From assembly GCA_046595995.1 (NCBI GenBank), contig JBKJNB010000013.1, positions 1 to 54,279 of the forward strand: DNA of 54,279 bases. Reading direction: 5' to 3'. The stretch is from JAWXBR01 sp046595995 (GTDB taxonomy: Bacteria > Bacteroidota > Ignavibacteria > Kapaibacteriales > Kapaibacteriaceae). This document shows positions 24,381 to 34,300 of the stretch, one piece after another (the first letter of the stretch is position 1; each line of letters opens with the position of its first letter). Both the position numbers and the translations under genes were made by a program. Below the pieces are notes generated by a model, which had not been told where the DNA came from, did no database searches, and worked only from the letters and a program-made list of their open reading frames with translations.

Positions 24381-24746
24381 ATGGCGAAACGTAAAACTTC
24401 GCGGGTGACGCAGGGTATACTGAAGAAGGACCGGCTTATCGCTACGGCGGTGCTGGACCTTAAAGCGTACAACCCGGCGAACAGTGAGTTTACGTCAGAC
24501 AAGTTGAGGGAAGCGCTCAAGAGCTTAGATGCGGCCGTTGTCGCCGAGCAGAAAGCCACGGAAGCAGCATCCAAGGCTCGCGAAACCGCCATGAAGGCCG
24601 AGTGGGCATTCCACGAACAGGTCCTTGGCGTTAAGCGGCAGGTTCTTGCCCAATACGGAGACGACTCCGAAGAGATCACAGCACTCGGGATGAAGAAAAA
24701 ATCCGAGCGCAAGTATGGTCGTCCGCGTAAAACCGCGGCTTCGTAA
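24381..24746 (+). CDS. Small basic helical protein, conserved hypothetical
   Basis: The 121-aa protein is very basic at both ends (MAKRKTSR...KKKSERKYGRPRK) with an alanine-rich central helix (about 50-90, AEQKATEAASKARETAMKAEW) that could form a coiled coil. The tail YGDDSEEITALGMKKKSERK resembles a short motif I have seen in many small Bacteroidota proteins of unknown function; this is recollection, not a search. The basic ends would suit nucleic-acid or ribosome binding. It stands alone, with its own promoter and terminator. Confidence 0.75.
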   Translation: MAKRKTSRVTQGILKKDRLIATAVLDLKAYNPANSEFTSDKLREALKSLDAAVVAEQKATEAASKARETAMKAEWAFHEQVLGVKRQVLAQYGDDSEEITALGMKKKSERKYGRPRKTAAS

Positions 24747-24818
24747 CCCACGACATGCGCGGCAGGCATGCAGCGTAAAGAGGAAGTAGACGGCTCTTGT
24801 GGGGAGAGCGATAAAGAA

Positions 24819-24852
24819 CGGCCCGTGTTAATAGCACGGGCCGCTTCTGTTT
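24819..24852 (+). terminator. Intrinsic terminator after the 121-aa protein gene
   Basis: CGGCCCGTG (24819-24827), 7-nt loop, CACGGGCCG (24835-24843), then CTTCTGTTT. It may also serve the minus-strand gene ending at 24912, though it is weaker in that direction. Confidence 0.85.
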
Positions 24853-24911
24853 AATAACCGTATTTACCAACTACGCTGGCGTCGTTTAGACGCGCATCAA
24901 TTACACGTCAA

Positions 24912-25511
24912 TTAAACACGTAGTGAGCCGCGGAAGCCGCGGCCACCATAGTACGATTGTGCACCGTTGTGATACACGAAGACTCGGCCGAAACGGAAAT
25001 CGGCAAAGAGGGCACCACCAAGTTTTCTAACATCGGCTGGTGTTTGAATCCAGCTCGATGTTTTTGCATCGAACGTTCCGAGTCTCTGCAATTCTCGGTA
25101 CTGCTCTTCCGATAACAGCTCAATGCCCATGGCATCAGCCATATCGATAGCGGTGTTATCTGGTCTGTGTTCTTTGCGTGACTCGAAGCCTTCGCGGTCA
25201 AAGCAAATACTTCTGCGACCCGATGGACTTTCAGCTGCGCAATCGTAGAAAATGTACTCGCCAGTTTTCTTGTCGTAGTCGACTAAGTCTGGTTCGCCAC
25301 CGGTTTTTTCCATTTCACTGAGCGACCACATTTTGTCCGGGTTTGCTTCGAACCGTGCGAGCACTTTAGACCAAACAAGGCCTTTATGACGCGCCATGTT
25401 TTTCTCAAAGCGAGCTTCCAACGCTTCGAGTAGTTCGTCGCGTTGCGCTACGGATAACTTCCGTTTGCTGCTAGAAACCTTCGTTTTGCTGGTACTCGTG
25501 CTCTTCGCCAT
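24912..25511 (-). CDS. DUF4256-family protein
   Basis: The 199-aa protein begins with a basic, Ser/Thr-rich leader (about 1-17), then the DUF4256 core: LLEALEARFEKNMARHKGL, EPDLVDYDKKTGEYIFYDC, AESPSGRRSICFDREG, LLSEEQYRELQRLG and a C-terminal FADFRFGRVFVYHNGAQSYY, read in shorter pieces. The function of the family is unknown. The ATG lies 1 nt after the peroxiredoxin stop, so the two are co-transcribed and probably translationally coupled, which hints at a stress-related role. Confidence 0.88.
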   Translation of the reverse strand: MAKSTSTSKTKVSSSKRKLSVAQRDELLEALEARFEKNMARHKGLVWSKVLARFEANPDKMWSLSEMEKTGGEPDLVDYDKKTGEYIFYDCAAESPSGRRSICFDREGFESRKEHRPDNTAIDMADAMGIELLSEEQYRELQRLGTFDAKTSSWIQTPADVRKLGGALFADFRFGRVFVYHNGAQSYYGGRGFRGSLRV

Positions 25512-25512
25512 G

Positions 25513-25983
25513 TTACACGCCTTGGAGTGCTGCGAACACCTTGTCGTAGTCGGGCTCGACGCCGGGGTTTTCTGTTACGTCTACGTGTTGAATAACGCCT
25601 TCTTCATCGAGGATGAATGTTGCGCGCGCTGATGATGTGTAGCCTTCCATGTGCGCGAAGTTTTCAAACACAACATCGTATGCGCGGCTTGTTGCACGCG
25701 TGTGGTCCGAGAGAATAGGGAAGCTCAGGTCGTTGGCTTCCTTAAACGCAGCATTTGCAAACGGAGAGTCCGGAGCAATTGCAATCACGTTTGTGCCAGA
25801 ATCGTTCAGTCCGGAAGCTTCCTTTTCGAGGCGGCAGACTTCCGCCGAGCATACACCTGTAAAGGCGCCTGGGAGAAATGCAACGATGACTTTTTGTCCT
25901 TTGAATGACGAAAGCGAAACGGGTTCGCGGTTTGTGTCCAGAAGTGTGAAGTCTGGGGCTTTGGTGCCGACGGAGAGTGCCAT
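25513..25983 (-). CDS. Peroxiredoxin (thiol peroxidase, AhpC/TSA-Bcp group)
   Basis: The 156-aa protein reduces peroxides. The peroxidatic Cys45 is in PGAFTGVCSAEVC, with Cys50 a possible resolving residue close by. The opening MALSVGTKAPDFTLLD and the later VVFENFAHMEGYTSSARATF fit the redoxin fold. The frame is open to 26055, but the ATG at 25983 has AAAGGA 6 nt upstream and gives the normal family length. A -7-like box (TATCTTTG) lies about 33 nt before it. DUF4256 follows directly. Confidence 0.93.
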   Translation of the reverse strand: MALSVGTKAPDFTLLDTNREPVSLSSFKGQKVIVAFLPGAFTGVCSAEVCRLEKEASGLNDSGTNVIAIAPDSPFANAAFKEANDLSFPILSDHTRATSRAYDVVFENFAHMEGYTSSARATFILDEEGVIQHVDVTENPGVEPDYDKVFAALQGV

Positions 25984-26015
25984 AGTTGGTCCTTTGTTGT
26001 GGTGATAGGGGCCTT

Positions 26016-26023
26016 CAAAGATA
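26016..26023 (-). promoter_or_regulatory. -7 box TATCTTTG for the peroxiredoxin gene
   Basis: Read on the minus strand this is TATCTTTG, matching TAnnTTTG. The -33 element is unclear. It faces away from the plus-strand promoter 40 bp off. Confidence 0.35.
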
Positions 26024-26043
26024 CAGCTACGACGGACAGACTT

Positions 26044-26069
26044 TTGGTACACCAATCATTATATCTTTG
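26044..26069 (+). promoter_or_regulatory. Promoter of the amino-acid permease pair
   Basis: TTG at 26044 (in TTTTGG) and TATCTTTG at 26062-26069 give the expected Bacteroidota spacing. The predicted start is near 26076, with about 55 nt of leader before the ATG. Confidence 0.55.
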
Positions 26070-26131
26070 CGAAAGTGTGACGCTATCATTATGTGGTGTC
26101 GTCGAGGAGTCTGCAATTATCTGGGGGGTGA

Positions 26132-27586
26132 ATGCTGTTTCTCAAGAAGAATATATCCGATCTGCAGGCTGAGGCAGAGGGACATCACGGTCTGCGACGA
26201 ACGCTTGGACCGTATTCCCTGATTGCGCTTGGTATCGGAGCCATCATTGGCGCGGGGTTGTTCTCGATAACGGGAACTGCCGCTGCGAACAACGCCGGAC
26301 CAGCCGTAACGCTATCGTTTATCATTGCTGCCGTTGCTTGTGCTTTTGCCGGCCTCTGCTACGCCGAGTTCGCTTCGATGATTCCCGTTGCAGGTAGTGC
26401 GTACACGTACAGCTATGCAACGATGGGTGAGATGGTAGCCTGGATTATCGGCTGGGACCTTGTTCTTGAATATGCAGTGGGCGCCGCCACTGTTTCGATA
26501 AGTTGGTCTGCATACCTTGTAAAATTTCTCGGCTATTACGGCATTAACATGCCGCTCGAGTTTGCGCTATCGCCATTTCAATCGGCGGTGGTGAACGGCA
26601 CAACGGTTACGGGCTATGCGAATCTGCCCGCTGTTGTAATTGTTGTTCTTGCATCGCTGCTCCTTATTCGTGGTACGAAAGAATCGGCAGCGGTGAACGC
26701 GGTAATCGTCGGACTAAAACTCGCGGTCGTATTGCTGTTTATCGGCTTAGGCTGGGCCTACATCAACCCAGACAACTACGTGCCCTACATCCCCGATAAC
26801 ACGGGTGAGTTTGGCTTCTTTGGAATGAGTGGTGTTGTTCGCGCAGCGGGTGTAATCTTCTTCGCCTACATCGGCTTCGACGCCGTGTCTACTGCGGCGC
26901 AGGAAGCAAAGAATCCGAAGCGAGACATGCCAATAGGAATTCTCGTTTCGCTTGCCATTTGCACCGTGCTTTACATTCTGTTCGCACACGTAATGACAGG
27001 ACTTGCGAACTACAAAGAATTTGCCGGCTTTGATGGCATCGCTCCTGTTGCAATCGCAATCGAACACACACCATACGTATGGTTGAAGAACGGAATCGTG
27101 CTCGCAATTCTTGCAGGCTACAGTTCGGTAATTATGGTGATGCTACTCGGACAGTCTCGCGTGTTCTTCTCGATGAGCAAAGATGGACTCCTTCCGAAAG
27201 TGTTTAGCGATGTGCATGCGAAGTTCGGCACGCCATGGAAGTCTAATCTTCTGTTCATGTTATTCGTGTCGCTCTTCGCGGCGTTCGTCCCCGGACACGT
27301 CGTCGGTGAGATGACTTCAATCGGAACGCTCTTTGCCTTTATGCTCGTGTGTGCCGGAATCTGGGTGCTACGTGTGAAGGAGCCGGACAGGCCACGTGCA
27401 TTCAAGACCCCTCTCGTGCCCCTTGTACCTATCCTTGGAATTCTCTCCTGCCTTGCAATGATGGTGTCGCTACCAGGTGACACGTGGATTCGTCTACTTA
27501 TCTGGTTGCTTGTCGGCTTTATAATCTACTTTACATACGGCGTGAAGAACTCCGTGTTGCGTCGTAAAGAGCTGAGCAAACGATAA
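26132..27586 (+). CDS. APC-family amino-acid permease (cationic amino-acid transporter type)
   Basis: The 484-aa inner-membrane transporter has about 12-14 helices. The helix 1 motif GIGAIIGAGLFSITG and the segment SFIIAAVACAFAGLCYAEFA are typical of the CAT/YfnA group, as is the conserved helix 3 GWDLVLEYAVGAATVS. The substrate is probably an amino acid, exact kind unknown. The ATG at 26132 has a G-rich stretch (GGGGGGTGA) before it. A second APC permease of a different subgroup follows after 13 nt, so this is a two-transporter operon. Confidence 0.92.
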   Translation: MLFLKKNISDLQAEAEGHHGLRRTLGPYSLIALGIGAIIGAGLFSITGTAAANNAGPAVTLSFIIAAVACAFAGLCYAEFASMIPVAGSAYTYSYATMGEMVAWIIGWDLVLEYAVGAATVSISWSAYLVKFLGYYGINMPLEFALSPFQSAVVNGTTVTGYANLPAVVIVVLASLLLIRGTKESAAVNAVIVGLKLAVVLLFIGLGWAYINPDNYVPYIPDNTGEFGFFGMSGVVRAAGVIFFAYIGFDAVSTAAQEAKNPKRDMPIGILVSLAICTVLYILFAHVMTGLANYKEFAGFDGIAPVAIAIEHTPYVWLKNGIVLAILAGYSSVIMVMLLGQSRVFFSMSKDGLLPKVFSDVHAKFGTPWKSNLLFMLFVSLFAAFVPGHVVGEMTSIGTLFAFMLVCAGIWVLRVKEPDRPRAFKTPLVPLVPILGILSCLAMMVSLPGDTWIRLLIWLLVGFIIYFTYGVKNSVLRRKELSKR

Positions 27587-27599
27587 TGGAATCCCACTA

Positions 27600-29006
27600 A
27601 TGGCTTTCCATCGCTCGTTAGGGCTGTTCGATTCTACAATGCTTGTCGCCGGATCTATGATTGGGTCCGGCGTCTTTATCGTCAGCGCCGATATCGCACG
27701 CACCGTCGGCTCTCCCGCACTGCTCATTCTGGTATGGGGCATAACGGGGCTTTTAACGCTCATTGCTGCAACGTCGTATGGTGAACTTGCTGGGATGATG
27801 CCGCAGGCGGGCGGACAGTATGTGTATTTGCGAAAGTCGTTTGGTCCGTTGGCAGGCTTCCTCTATGGCTGGACGTTGTTCACGGTTATTCAGACTGGCA
27901 CGATTGCAGCAGTTGCAATGGCATTTGCCAAGTTTACTGCTGTGCTGATACCGTCGATGAGTGAAAAGGCGGTACTCGTTGATTTGGGTATTCTCACGAT
28001 AAGTCCGGCGCAGTTACTTGCAATAGCGATAATCGTTCTGCTTACTGCGTTGAATGCACGTGGTGTCGAGCTCGGAAAAATTATCCAAAACACGTTTACC
28101 TCGACGAAAATTATCAGCGTTGTTGGACTTGCACTGGTTGGACTCATTATCGGACTCACACGTAATGACGTTGGTGCGGTGTTTTCACAAGCAAGTACAA
28201 TTCAATTCGATACGCCGCTTGTTCTGATGACGGCAATTGCTGTTGCAATGGTGGGCTCTGTGTTCTCGAGTGACGCATGGAATAACATCACGTTTGCAGC
28301 AGCAGAAGTAAAAGAACCGAATCGCACCATTCCGCGCGCTCTCATCTATGGCGGTGTGCTTGTAACGGCACTGTACATCCTAACGAATCTTGCATTCGTC
28401 ATGCTCATGCCCACGATGGGCGATCCGGCTGGTGCTGATGCAATGGCTCGCGGCATTTCGCACGCCACGAACGACAGAGTGGGCTCTGCCGCAGCAGAAG
28501 TAATGTTTGGTGGCGCAGGTGCTGCTATTATGGCTGTGCTAATTATGGTGTCGACGTTTGGCTGCAACAACGGACTGATTCTTTCGGGCTCTCGTGCATA
28601 CTTCGCAATGGCCGCTGATGGATTGTTCTTCAAGCGCGCATCGGTGCTTAACGCAAAGGGCGTTCCAGCGTCTTCGTTGTGGATTCAATGCATTTGGGCA
28701 TCGGCGTTGTGCCTAAGTGGCACCTACGGTGCGTTGCTAGACTATGTGGTAATCGCCGCACTCATATTCTACTCGCTTACCATTCTTGGCATTTTTCGTC
28801 TGCGCAGCACGCAGCCCCTTGCCGAGCGCCCTATCAAAGCCTTTGGATATCCGTTCTTGCCAGCGTTGTACATCATTGCTGCGACGTTTATCTGCGTCGT
28901 CCTGCTTATAGAAAAGCCCGGCACGACGTGGCCAGGCTTTGTGATTATTGCGCTTGGTGTTCCTGTGTACTTCGCCTGGACGATGCGCACAAAAGTGCGG
29001 AGATAA
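27600..29006 (+). CDS. APC-family amino-acid permease (LAT/SteT-like type)
   Basis: The 468-aa inner-membrane transporter has about 12 helices. Helix 1 reads LVAGSMIGSGVFIVSADI, followed by ATSYGELAGMMPQAGGQYVYL and FGPLAGFLYGWTLFTV, the pattern of the L-type/SteT exchanger group. It probably exchanges or takes up neutral amino acids. It is only distantly related to its upstream neighbour, so the pair is not a recent duplication. The gene meets a minus-strand gene tail to tail, 10 bp apart; no terminator hairpin is visible there. Confidence 0.92.
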   Translation: MAFHRSLGLFDSTMLVAGSMIGSGVFIVSADIARTVGSPALLILVWGITGLLTLIAATSYGELAGMMPQAGGQYVYLRKSFGPLAGFLYGWTLFTVIQTGTIAAVAMAFAKFTAVLIPSMSEKAVLVDLGILTISPAQLLAIAIIVLLTALNARGVELGKIIQNTFTSTKIISVVGLALVGLIIGLTRNDVGAVFSQASTIQFDTPLVLMTAIAVAMVGSVFSSDAWNNITFAAAEVKEPNRTIPRALIYGGVLVTALYILTNLAFVMLMPTMGDPAGADAMARGISHATNDRVGSAAAEVMFGGAGAAIMAVLIMVSTFGCNNGLILSGSRAYFAMAADGLFFKRASVLNAKGVPASSLWIQCIWASALCLSGTYGALLDYVVIAALIFYSLTILGIFRLRSTQPLAERPIKAFGYPFLPALYIIAATFICVVLLIEKPGTTWPGFVIIALGVPVYFAWTMRTKVRR

Positions 29007-29016
29007 TTTTAACGCG

Positions 29017-31140
29017 CTACCTCGCGACGGTCAGCGAGGTAGTTGTTGTTGTGCCGTCTGTTGTTAGACGAACAATGTACTTGCCTATAGCAAACGTAGA
29101 CACGTTAAGTCCGACGCTGAAGCGACCTGGCAGAATATCTGTCTGCTCGAACGACCACATGCTACGTCCAAGCATATCATGCACGGATAATGTAAACTTA
29201 TTGACAACGCCCTGGTTTGCATCGATCGCAACAGTAAGTGCAACATCCGATTCTGCAGGGTTGGGTGCAACAACAACAGTTGGTGTCGAAGCACCGGCGT
29301 GGATGTCGGCAATTGACGTTGTTCGAAGGGTGGCTGTGGCGGTTTTGCCGTAGTCGTAGAACGTACCACTAGCGGTGGTGCGCAGTGCCACGGCTTGCAC
29401 CATGTACTCCATGTCGCCTTCGAAGCGGGTGGAGTCTACAAACGTTGTTTCCGTTGTAGGAGTTAGAGTACGCAATGAAAAATCTGGGTTGATACCACGA
29501 CGCCGCAACACTACATACGCATCTACATCACCGGCGGGGCGCACCCAGTTCAGTCTAACCTTGTTAGGGTATTCGGTGGTAGCGGTGACTGTCGAAACAG
29601 CGGCAACTGGTTTCATGTCAGCACGCAACGTCGGGTCGCCAAGTAATGCAATGTGATTCATTTTATCGAATTGGGAATACGTGAAGAGCTGTCCGCCCGT
29701 CCCAGGTCTGAAATACAACATGGGCCAGAAGCCGTTGCCTGCCGTAGCATTTTGCGTTATGCGCGTGCTATACCCCATCGTTTCTCCAAGTCCCATGTGG
29801 AAGGTATACCAGTGCGGACGTCCAGACCAGGCGCATGTCAATGCATTGGGTTTTGACGCGAGTGCTGAACGCATGAAATTGTCCTGTGTATCCCAGTCGC
29901 CGAAGTAGCTACCAAATAGGAACGTAAATACCGCATGTACTGGTTTGGTCACCATATCCGTAGTTGCGCCTATGCCTCCAGCGCCCGTATTATCTCCTCC
30001 TCCGCAGCCATACGCCATCAGGTAGGTAGGTGGCGTGGCGAGCGAGCCAAAGAAGTCGCCTGCCTTTACCGCTGTGTCACCAGCAAAGACACTGAACGAG
30101 CGCCATGCAGCGGCTGCGAATCCATCTTTAACCCCTTGAAAATTATCATCGATGATACCTCCAATGCGAATCACGGGAGATGTTGTGCGATACGCATGAT
30201 TGCGTGCGAGATAGGTCTTAATCAGGTCGATTTCACTGATAGGATTTACTGCTGCTTCGGTAAACGCTGGCATGTTGTAGAAATCGATGCGACCCACGGG
30301 TACGTCGATGTCACTCGGGAATAGCGTCTGATCGTACTTGCCATCGCCTGGGATATTGCTCTGCGCAGGACGACTTGTGTTCGTCCAGTTTTCTGTCGCA
30401 TCAGTATAGATGCCGTCCAAGTCGCCATAGATTGCATCAGCAGGCCACGCACCGATGTGGTCTGGGTGGCCATCTGGCGCGAAGACAACTGTACCGATTC
30501 GCCCCGCGCCTGAATACAACACCGGCACACGTCCAATAAGTAAAATCGCACCGAGGTCATTGCGACTAGGGGTCGTCTGGGCTTTAATAATTGCTCGCGT
30601 GCTTTCGACCTTCGCTGCATCAAATGCCTCTGCGCGAGGTGATCCAACTATCGTCACAGCCCAACCTTCGGCTTCGAGATCAGCTCGCAGGATGTTCAGT
30701 TGAGACGACAGTGCATTCCAGAATGTCGAATCCACGACGATCAACACTCGTGTACGGCGCTGTGGAAGCACGTTAATACCCGAAGAGATATAACCTGTGC
30801 CGTACCAGTTACTATCGCGGTCAGCGTAACGATCGATGTAACGGATAACTCGGTAGTCGTAAGCTTTACCGATCTCAACATTGTTATCAGTCCAATTGGC
30901 CGCAGTAGAATCGAGCGCCGCTGCGGGGATGTTAGACCACGCTGCTTCCGTTTTCAGCTTCCTTGTAATCTGAATTTCTTTTCCTTCGGGGTGTATGTCC
31001 CAATGCAGCGTAATCGACGGCGTTGCACCGCCGTTTACCGTCGCCGACAACATAACCGCCAATTCACGCGAGGTTTGAGCGGAAATTGGGAGAGAGCACA
31101 CGATTGTAAAGAGCACAACGAATAACGTAACACGTGACAT
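29017..31140 (-). CDS. T9SS-exported protein with gingipain (C25)-like fold, Fn3 and sorting domain
   Basis: Read from ATG 31140 this is 707 aa; an ATG at 31146 lies too close to the AGGAG site, while 31140 is spaced 6 nt. A signal peptide ends in LPISAQ. The middle (about 130-480) follows the layout of C25 peptidases: ILLIGRVPVLY, ADAIYGDLDGIY, VPVGRID, then AYGCGGGDN and FGSYFGDWDTQDNFM. The expected catalytic GHG and SC motifs are not there, so it may be inactive. A fibronectin III-like domain (about 530-620) is followed by a type A T9SS tail starting VVVAPNPAESD and ending KYIVRLTTDG...SLTVAR. It should be secreted through the outer membrane. Confidence 0.82.
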   Translation of the reverse strand: MSRVTLFVVLFTIVCSLPISAQTSRELAVMLSATVNGGATPSITLHWDIHPEGKEIQITRKLKTEAAWSNIPAAALDSTAANWTDNNVEIGKAYDYRVIRYIDRYADRDSNWYGTGYISSGINVLPQRRTRVLIVVDSTFWNALSSQLNILRADLEAEGWAVTIVGSPRAEAFDAAKVESTRAIIKAQTTPSRNDLGAILLIGRVPVLYSGAGRIGTVVFAPDGHPDHIGAWPADAIYGDLDGIYTDATENWTNTSRPAQSNIPGDGKYDQTLFPSDIDVPVGRIDFYNMPAFTEAAVNPISEIDLIKTYLARNHAYRTTSPVIRIGGIIDDNFQGVKDGFAAAAWRSFSVFAGDTAVKAGDFFGSLATPPTYLMAYGCGGGDNTGAGGIGATTDMVTKPVHAVFTFLFGSYFGDWDTQDNFMRSALASKPNALTCAWSGRPHWYTFHMGLGETMGYSTRITQNATAGNGFWPMLYFRPGTGGQLFTYSQFDKMNHIALLGDPTLRADMKPVAAVSTVTATTEYPNKVRLNWVRPAGDVDAYVVLRRRGINPDFSLRTLTPTTETTFVDSTRFEGDMEYMVQAVALRTTASGTFYDYGKTATATLRTTSIADIHAGASTPTVVVAPNPAESDVALTVAIDANQGVVNKFTLSVHDMLGRSMWSFEQTDILPGRFSVGLNVSTFAIGKYIVRLTTDGTTTTTSLTVAR

Positions 31141-31160
31141 AACCATCTCCTGTGTTGGGC

Positions 31161-31220
31161 GAAGTCTAAGTGAAATGGGTAAAGTCTAAGTGAAATGGAC
31201 GAAGTCTGTGTGAATTTACG
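31161..31220. repeat. Three 20-bp direct repeats between two divergent secretion genes
   Basis: Units at 31161-31180, 31181-31200 and 31201-31220 share AAGTCTAAGTGAAATGG in the first two; the third diverges (AAGTCTGTGTGAATTTAC). The period of 20 bp is about two helical turns. They begin 21 bp upstream of the minus-strand start and 88 bp before the plus-strand start. Confidence 0.85.
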
Positions 31221-31307
31221 AATAGCAGGTTACTGGAAGTTGCCGTGCGTATCTTGCTCTTGCCTTTTCGGCTGTAACGTACCTCACAGAAGTCGCTTCT
31301 TGCCCAA

Positions 31308-34300
31308 ATGATACGAGTTGTCTTCCTCGTTTTTGCGCTGACCGTTTGTGCCACGTCGGCGCTTGCGCAGTTTCCCGCCACTTGTGACTCTCGCAAAGAG
31401 TGTATCGGCCAAGCCGTATCGCTTACGGTTTCCAGCGGACGCAGCGCGCATTTTATTGAGATCCTCAACCAACCGATAAAGCCACGACAAACTGCGCTGA
31501 CTGTAGAGATGTGGGTTAAAGTTGAACGTCAAGCAGGTCAGCGTCAGTTTTTAGGTGGGTTGTGGGGACCAAACCGCGACGTGAACGACGTGTGGGTTTT
31601 ATACATCGACGAATCTGACAGACTGACGTTTGAAGTCAACCCCGAGGCGACTGCGCTCGGCTCAACCGACAACACGATTGTCCAAGCACAAGCATCGGGC
31701 ATCTACAACCGATGGGCACACATCGCTGCTGTGTTCGATGGTAGTACGGCGAGCGTTTCGTTGTTCATCGACGGACAAATGGTGGCCGGACCCGTCACAA
31801 ACGCCGCATATCCTGTTAACACTCTTAAGCCCCTTTCACGAGGTGATCTCTCTACGCGCATTGGTTCGTGCAATGCAATTGCGGATAACGAGAATCTCTA
31901 TCGGACGCTGCTAGGCATGTTTGATGAAGTCCGATTATGGGAGAGGGCGCTTACACCAACAGAAATCAATTGCCAGAAAGATCGTTCGCTTAACGGCAAT
32001 GAGGCCAACCTTCGTGTTTACTACCGTTGCAATGAACCTGTAAATAACGTTGTGCAAATGTGCGACGCTACGGGCAACGGGTTTACGGGGCTGCTTCGCG
32101 CAGGGGCTACGAATAAGGCTTCGGACCGCGTAGCAAAGAAGAGCCTTACCGTAACACCACGCTTTATAACCGACACGATTAAATGCGATACGACACGCAC
32201 GTGGTTTTTAACTGTTTCCGATACATCGATCTGCGGTAGTGCAGCCGTAGTATCCGTGCGAGGTCCAGAGAAGTCACTCTTCACGATAACACCAACCAAC
32301 ATTACACTCGTACCGGGCACTCCGATTACGTTAACGCTTACCTATCGTGGTACAAACATTGGTGGCTTTGTAGACAGTGTCGAAATACGTCCGACGAATC
32401 GTTGCGGACTTCCCTCGACGTTTGTAAAGCTGACTCTGAATCGCATTACACAAGTTGGTGCGTCGCGCAACTTCATCCGATACGATACACTGTTTGTTGG
32501 GTGTAAAGAACGCAATTCGATGGACTCGACGGTTACGGTTTGCAACACCAGTGACCAGCTCTCATTGCCCGGTAAAGACGTTACGATTACCTCATGGTAT
32601 ACAAACGACAACACAGCGTTTCGTCTCATTAGCCCAGGGCTGCCGTTAATGCTCCGACCTGGACAGTGTACTACGTTTGTTGTGCGCAGTCTCGTCAAGG
32701 ATACAACGAACGATTACTTCGACACGCTGCGGCTGGTTACAAGCGATTCATGTCAGCGTGCACCGCTTACCATAGCATTGCGGGGCACCACGCAAGAAGT
32801 GATTGGCCTGTTCCAATCCGGTAGTCTTACGCGCCTTTCCGACACGATGAAGTTTGAGAATACATGTCCTGGACAATTGAGTGGTCCACGCTACTACGCT
32901 TGGCAAAATCTTACGCTCGCACAGATTTCGATTGATTCGCTGACGGTTCCTGCCGACTTCACACACTACAGGCTTGCATACCCACAGATACTAAATCCCA
33001 GAACGGGAAACCAGCCTAACGCCATACGTTTCAAACCACGCAATCCCGGACGTCAGCTCGACAGCTTTATCATTCACACGCGCATTCAGGGCTGCACGAT
33101 CGAAAAGATGATCTACGTCTCCGGACGTGGTCTCGATAATAAGGTCGAGTGGTCTGTAAAGGACCTCATCGACTTTGGCAACGTCATCGTCGGACAACAA
33201 CGAACGCTGAACGTGGTAGCACACAATCGTAGTGAGTTTGATACGCTGAGTATCTCGCTGTACGTTGAGAGAGGCGAAGCGTTCACGTTGTTGTCGGGTA
33301 CTGGGAGGCGCATTCCGCCTAAGGACTCGACAACCATACCAATTACGTTCCGTCCGATCGACTCAATCGAATACCTCGACCGCCTCTGCTTCTTCGAAAC
33401 GCGCTGCTACACTGTTGGATGCATTCCACTACGCGGCAAGGGCATCCTCGAGACCTTCCGTTTTTCGCCGCTCGTAATGGAAACACAAAACGTTATAGCG
33501 TGCGCGGCTCGAGAAGACACCGTGTACATTGTTAACCTTACGCCGACAGATCAGACGATAACGGGCGTGACGTTCCAGAACCCGAGTGCAAAATTCACTG
33601 CAGTCGATCCACCGCTACCCTGGACTCGATTTACAATTCCTACCGGCGACTCTATACGCTTCATCTTCAGGTACACGCCGAATGACGTAACACGCGACCG
33701 TGCCGATCGCGCTTTTATATCATTCAAGTCAGCAAGTCTCAAAGACTGGCAGGTACAACTCATCGGAACGTCGGCTACACCGCGTCTGTTTGTGACGTCG
33801 TACACTGCGTTCGGAACCGTTGAAGTAGGCGACAGACGTCAGGCAACACTCATTGTAGAGAATACTTCTTCCTTGCCTGTCTTGGTTGACTCATTATCGA
33901 TTGGTGCAGGCTTCACCATTCTTGCAACGAGTAGAGTGCTTCCGATTACACTGCAGCCGCGCGATTCCATTCGTGTTGATGTAGAATTCGCACCCACTGC
34001 GTCTACGACATACAACGCCCAGCTTGCAGCACACTCCGAATCGCCGTGTTCGATAAAGGGTACGGGTGACCTAAACGGACGTGGTGTGATTATCGAACTC
34101 GAGAGTGCACTCAGCTTAGTAAACTTTGGCTACATACGTCCGTGTGAATGCTCCCAGCGCACGATCGAACTCCTTAACGGTTCGCTTGTGTTCGATATGA
34201 CCGTTGAAAACGTTTGGATTGATTCTGCGGGAGTTCCTGGCGGAAAGCCACAGTTCTTTATCTGGACGTCCGTCTTCTCACCTGCAGGCACCGTGCCGTA

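Noticed and set aside
24104..24769. 221-codon open frame on the minus strand
   Set aside because: It covers the end of gcvH, the spacer with its promoter and hairpins, and the 121-aa gene; no family pattern and no start signal.
31161..31220. Possible CRISPR array
   Set aside because: The three units are 20 bp with no spacers between them, so it is a tandem repeat and not an array.
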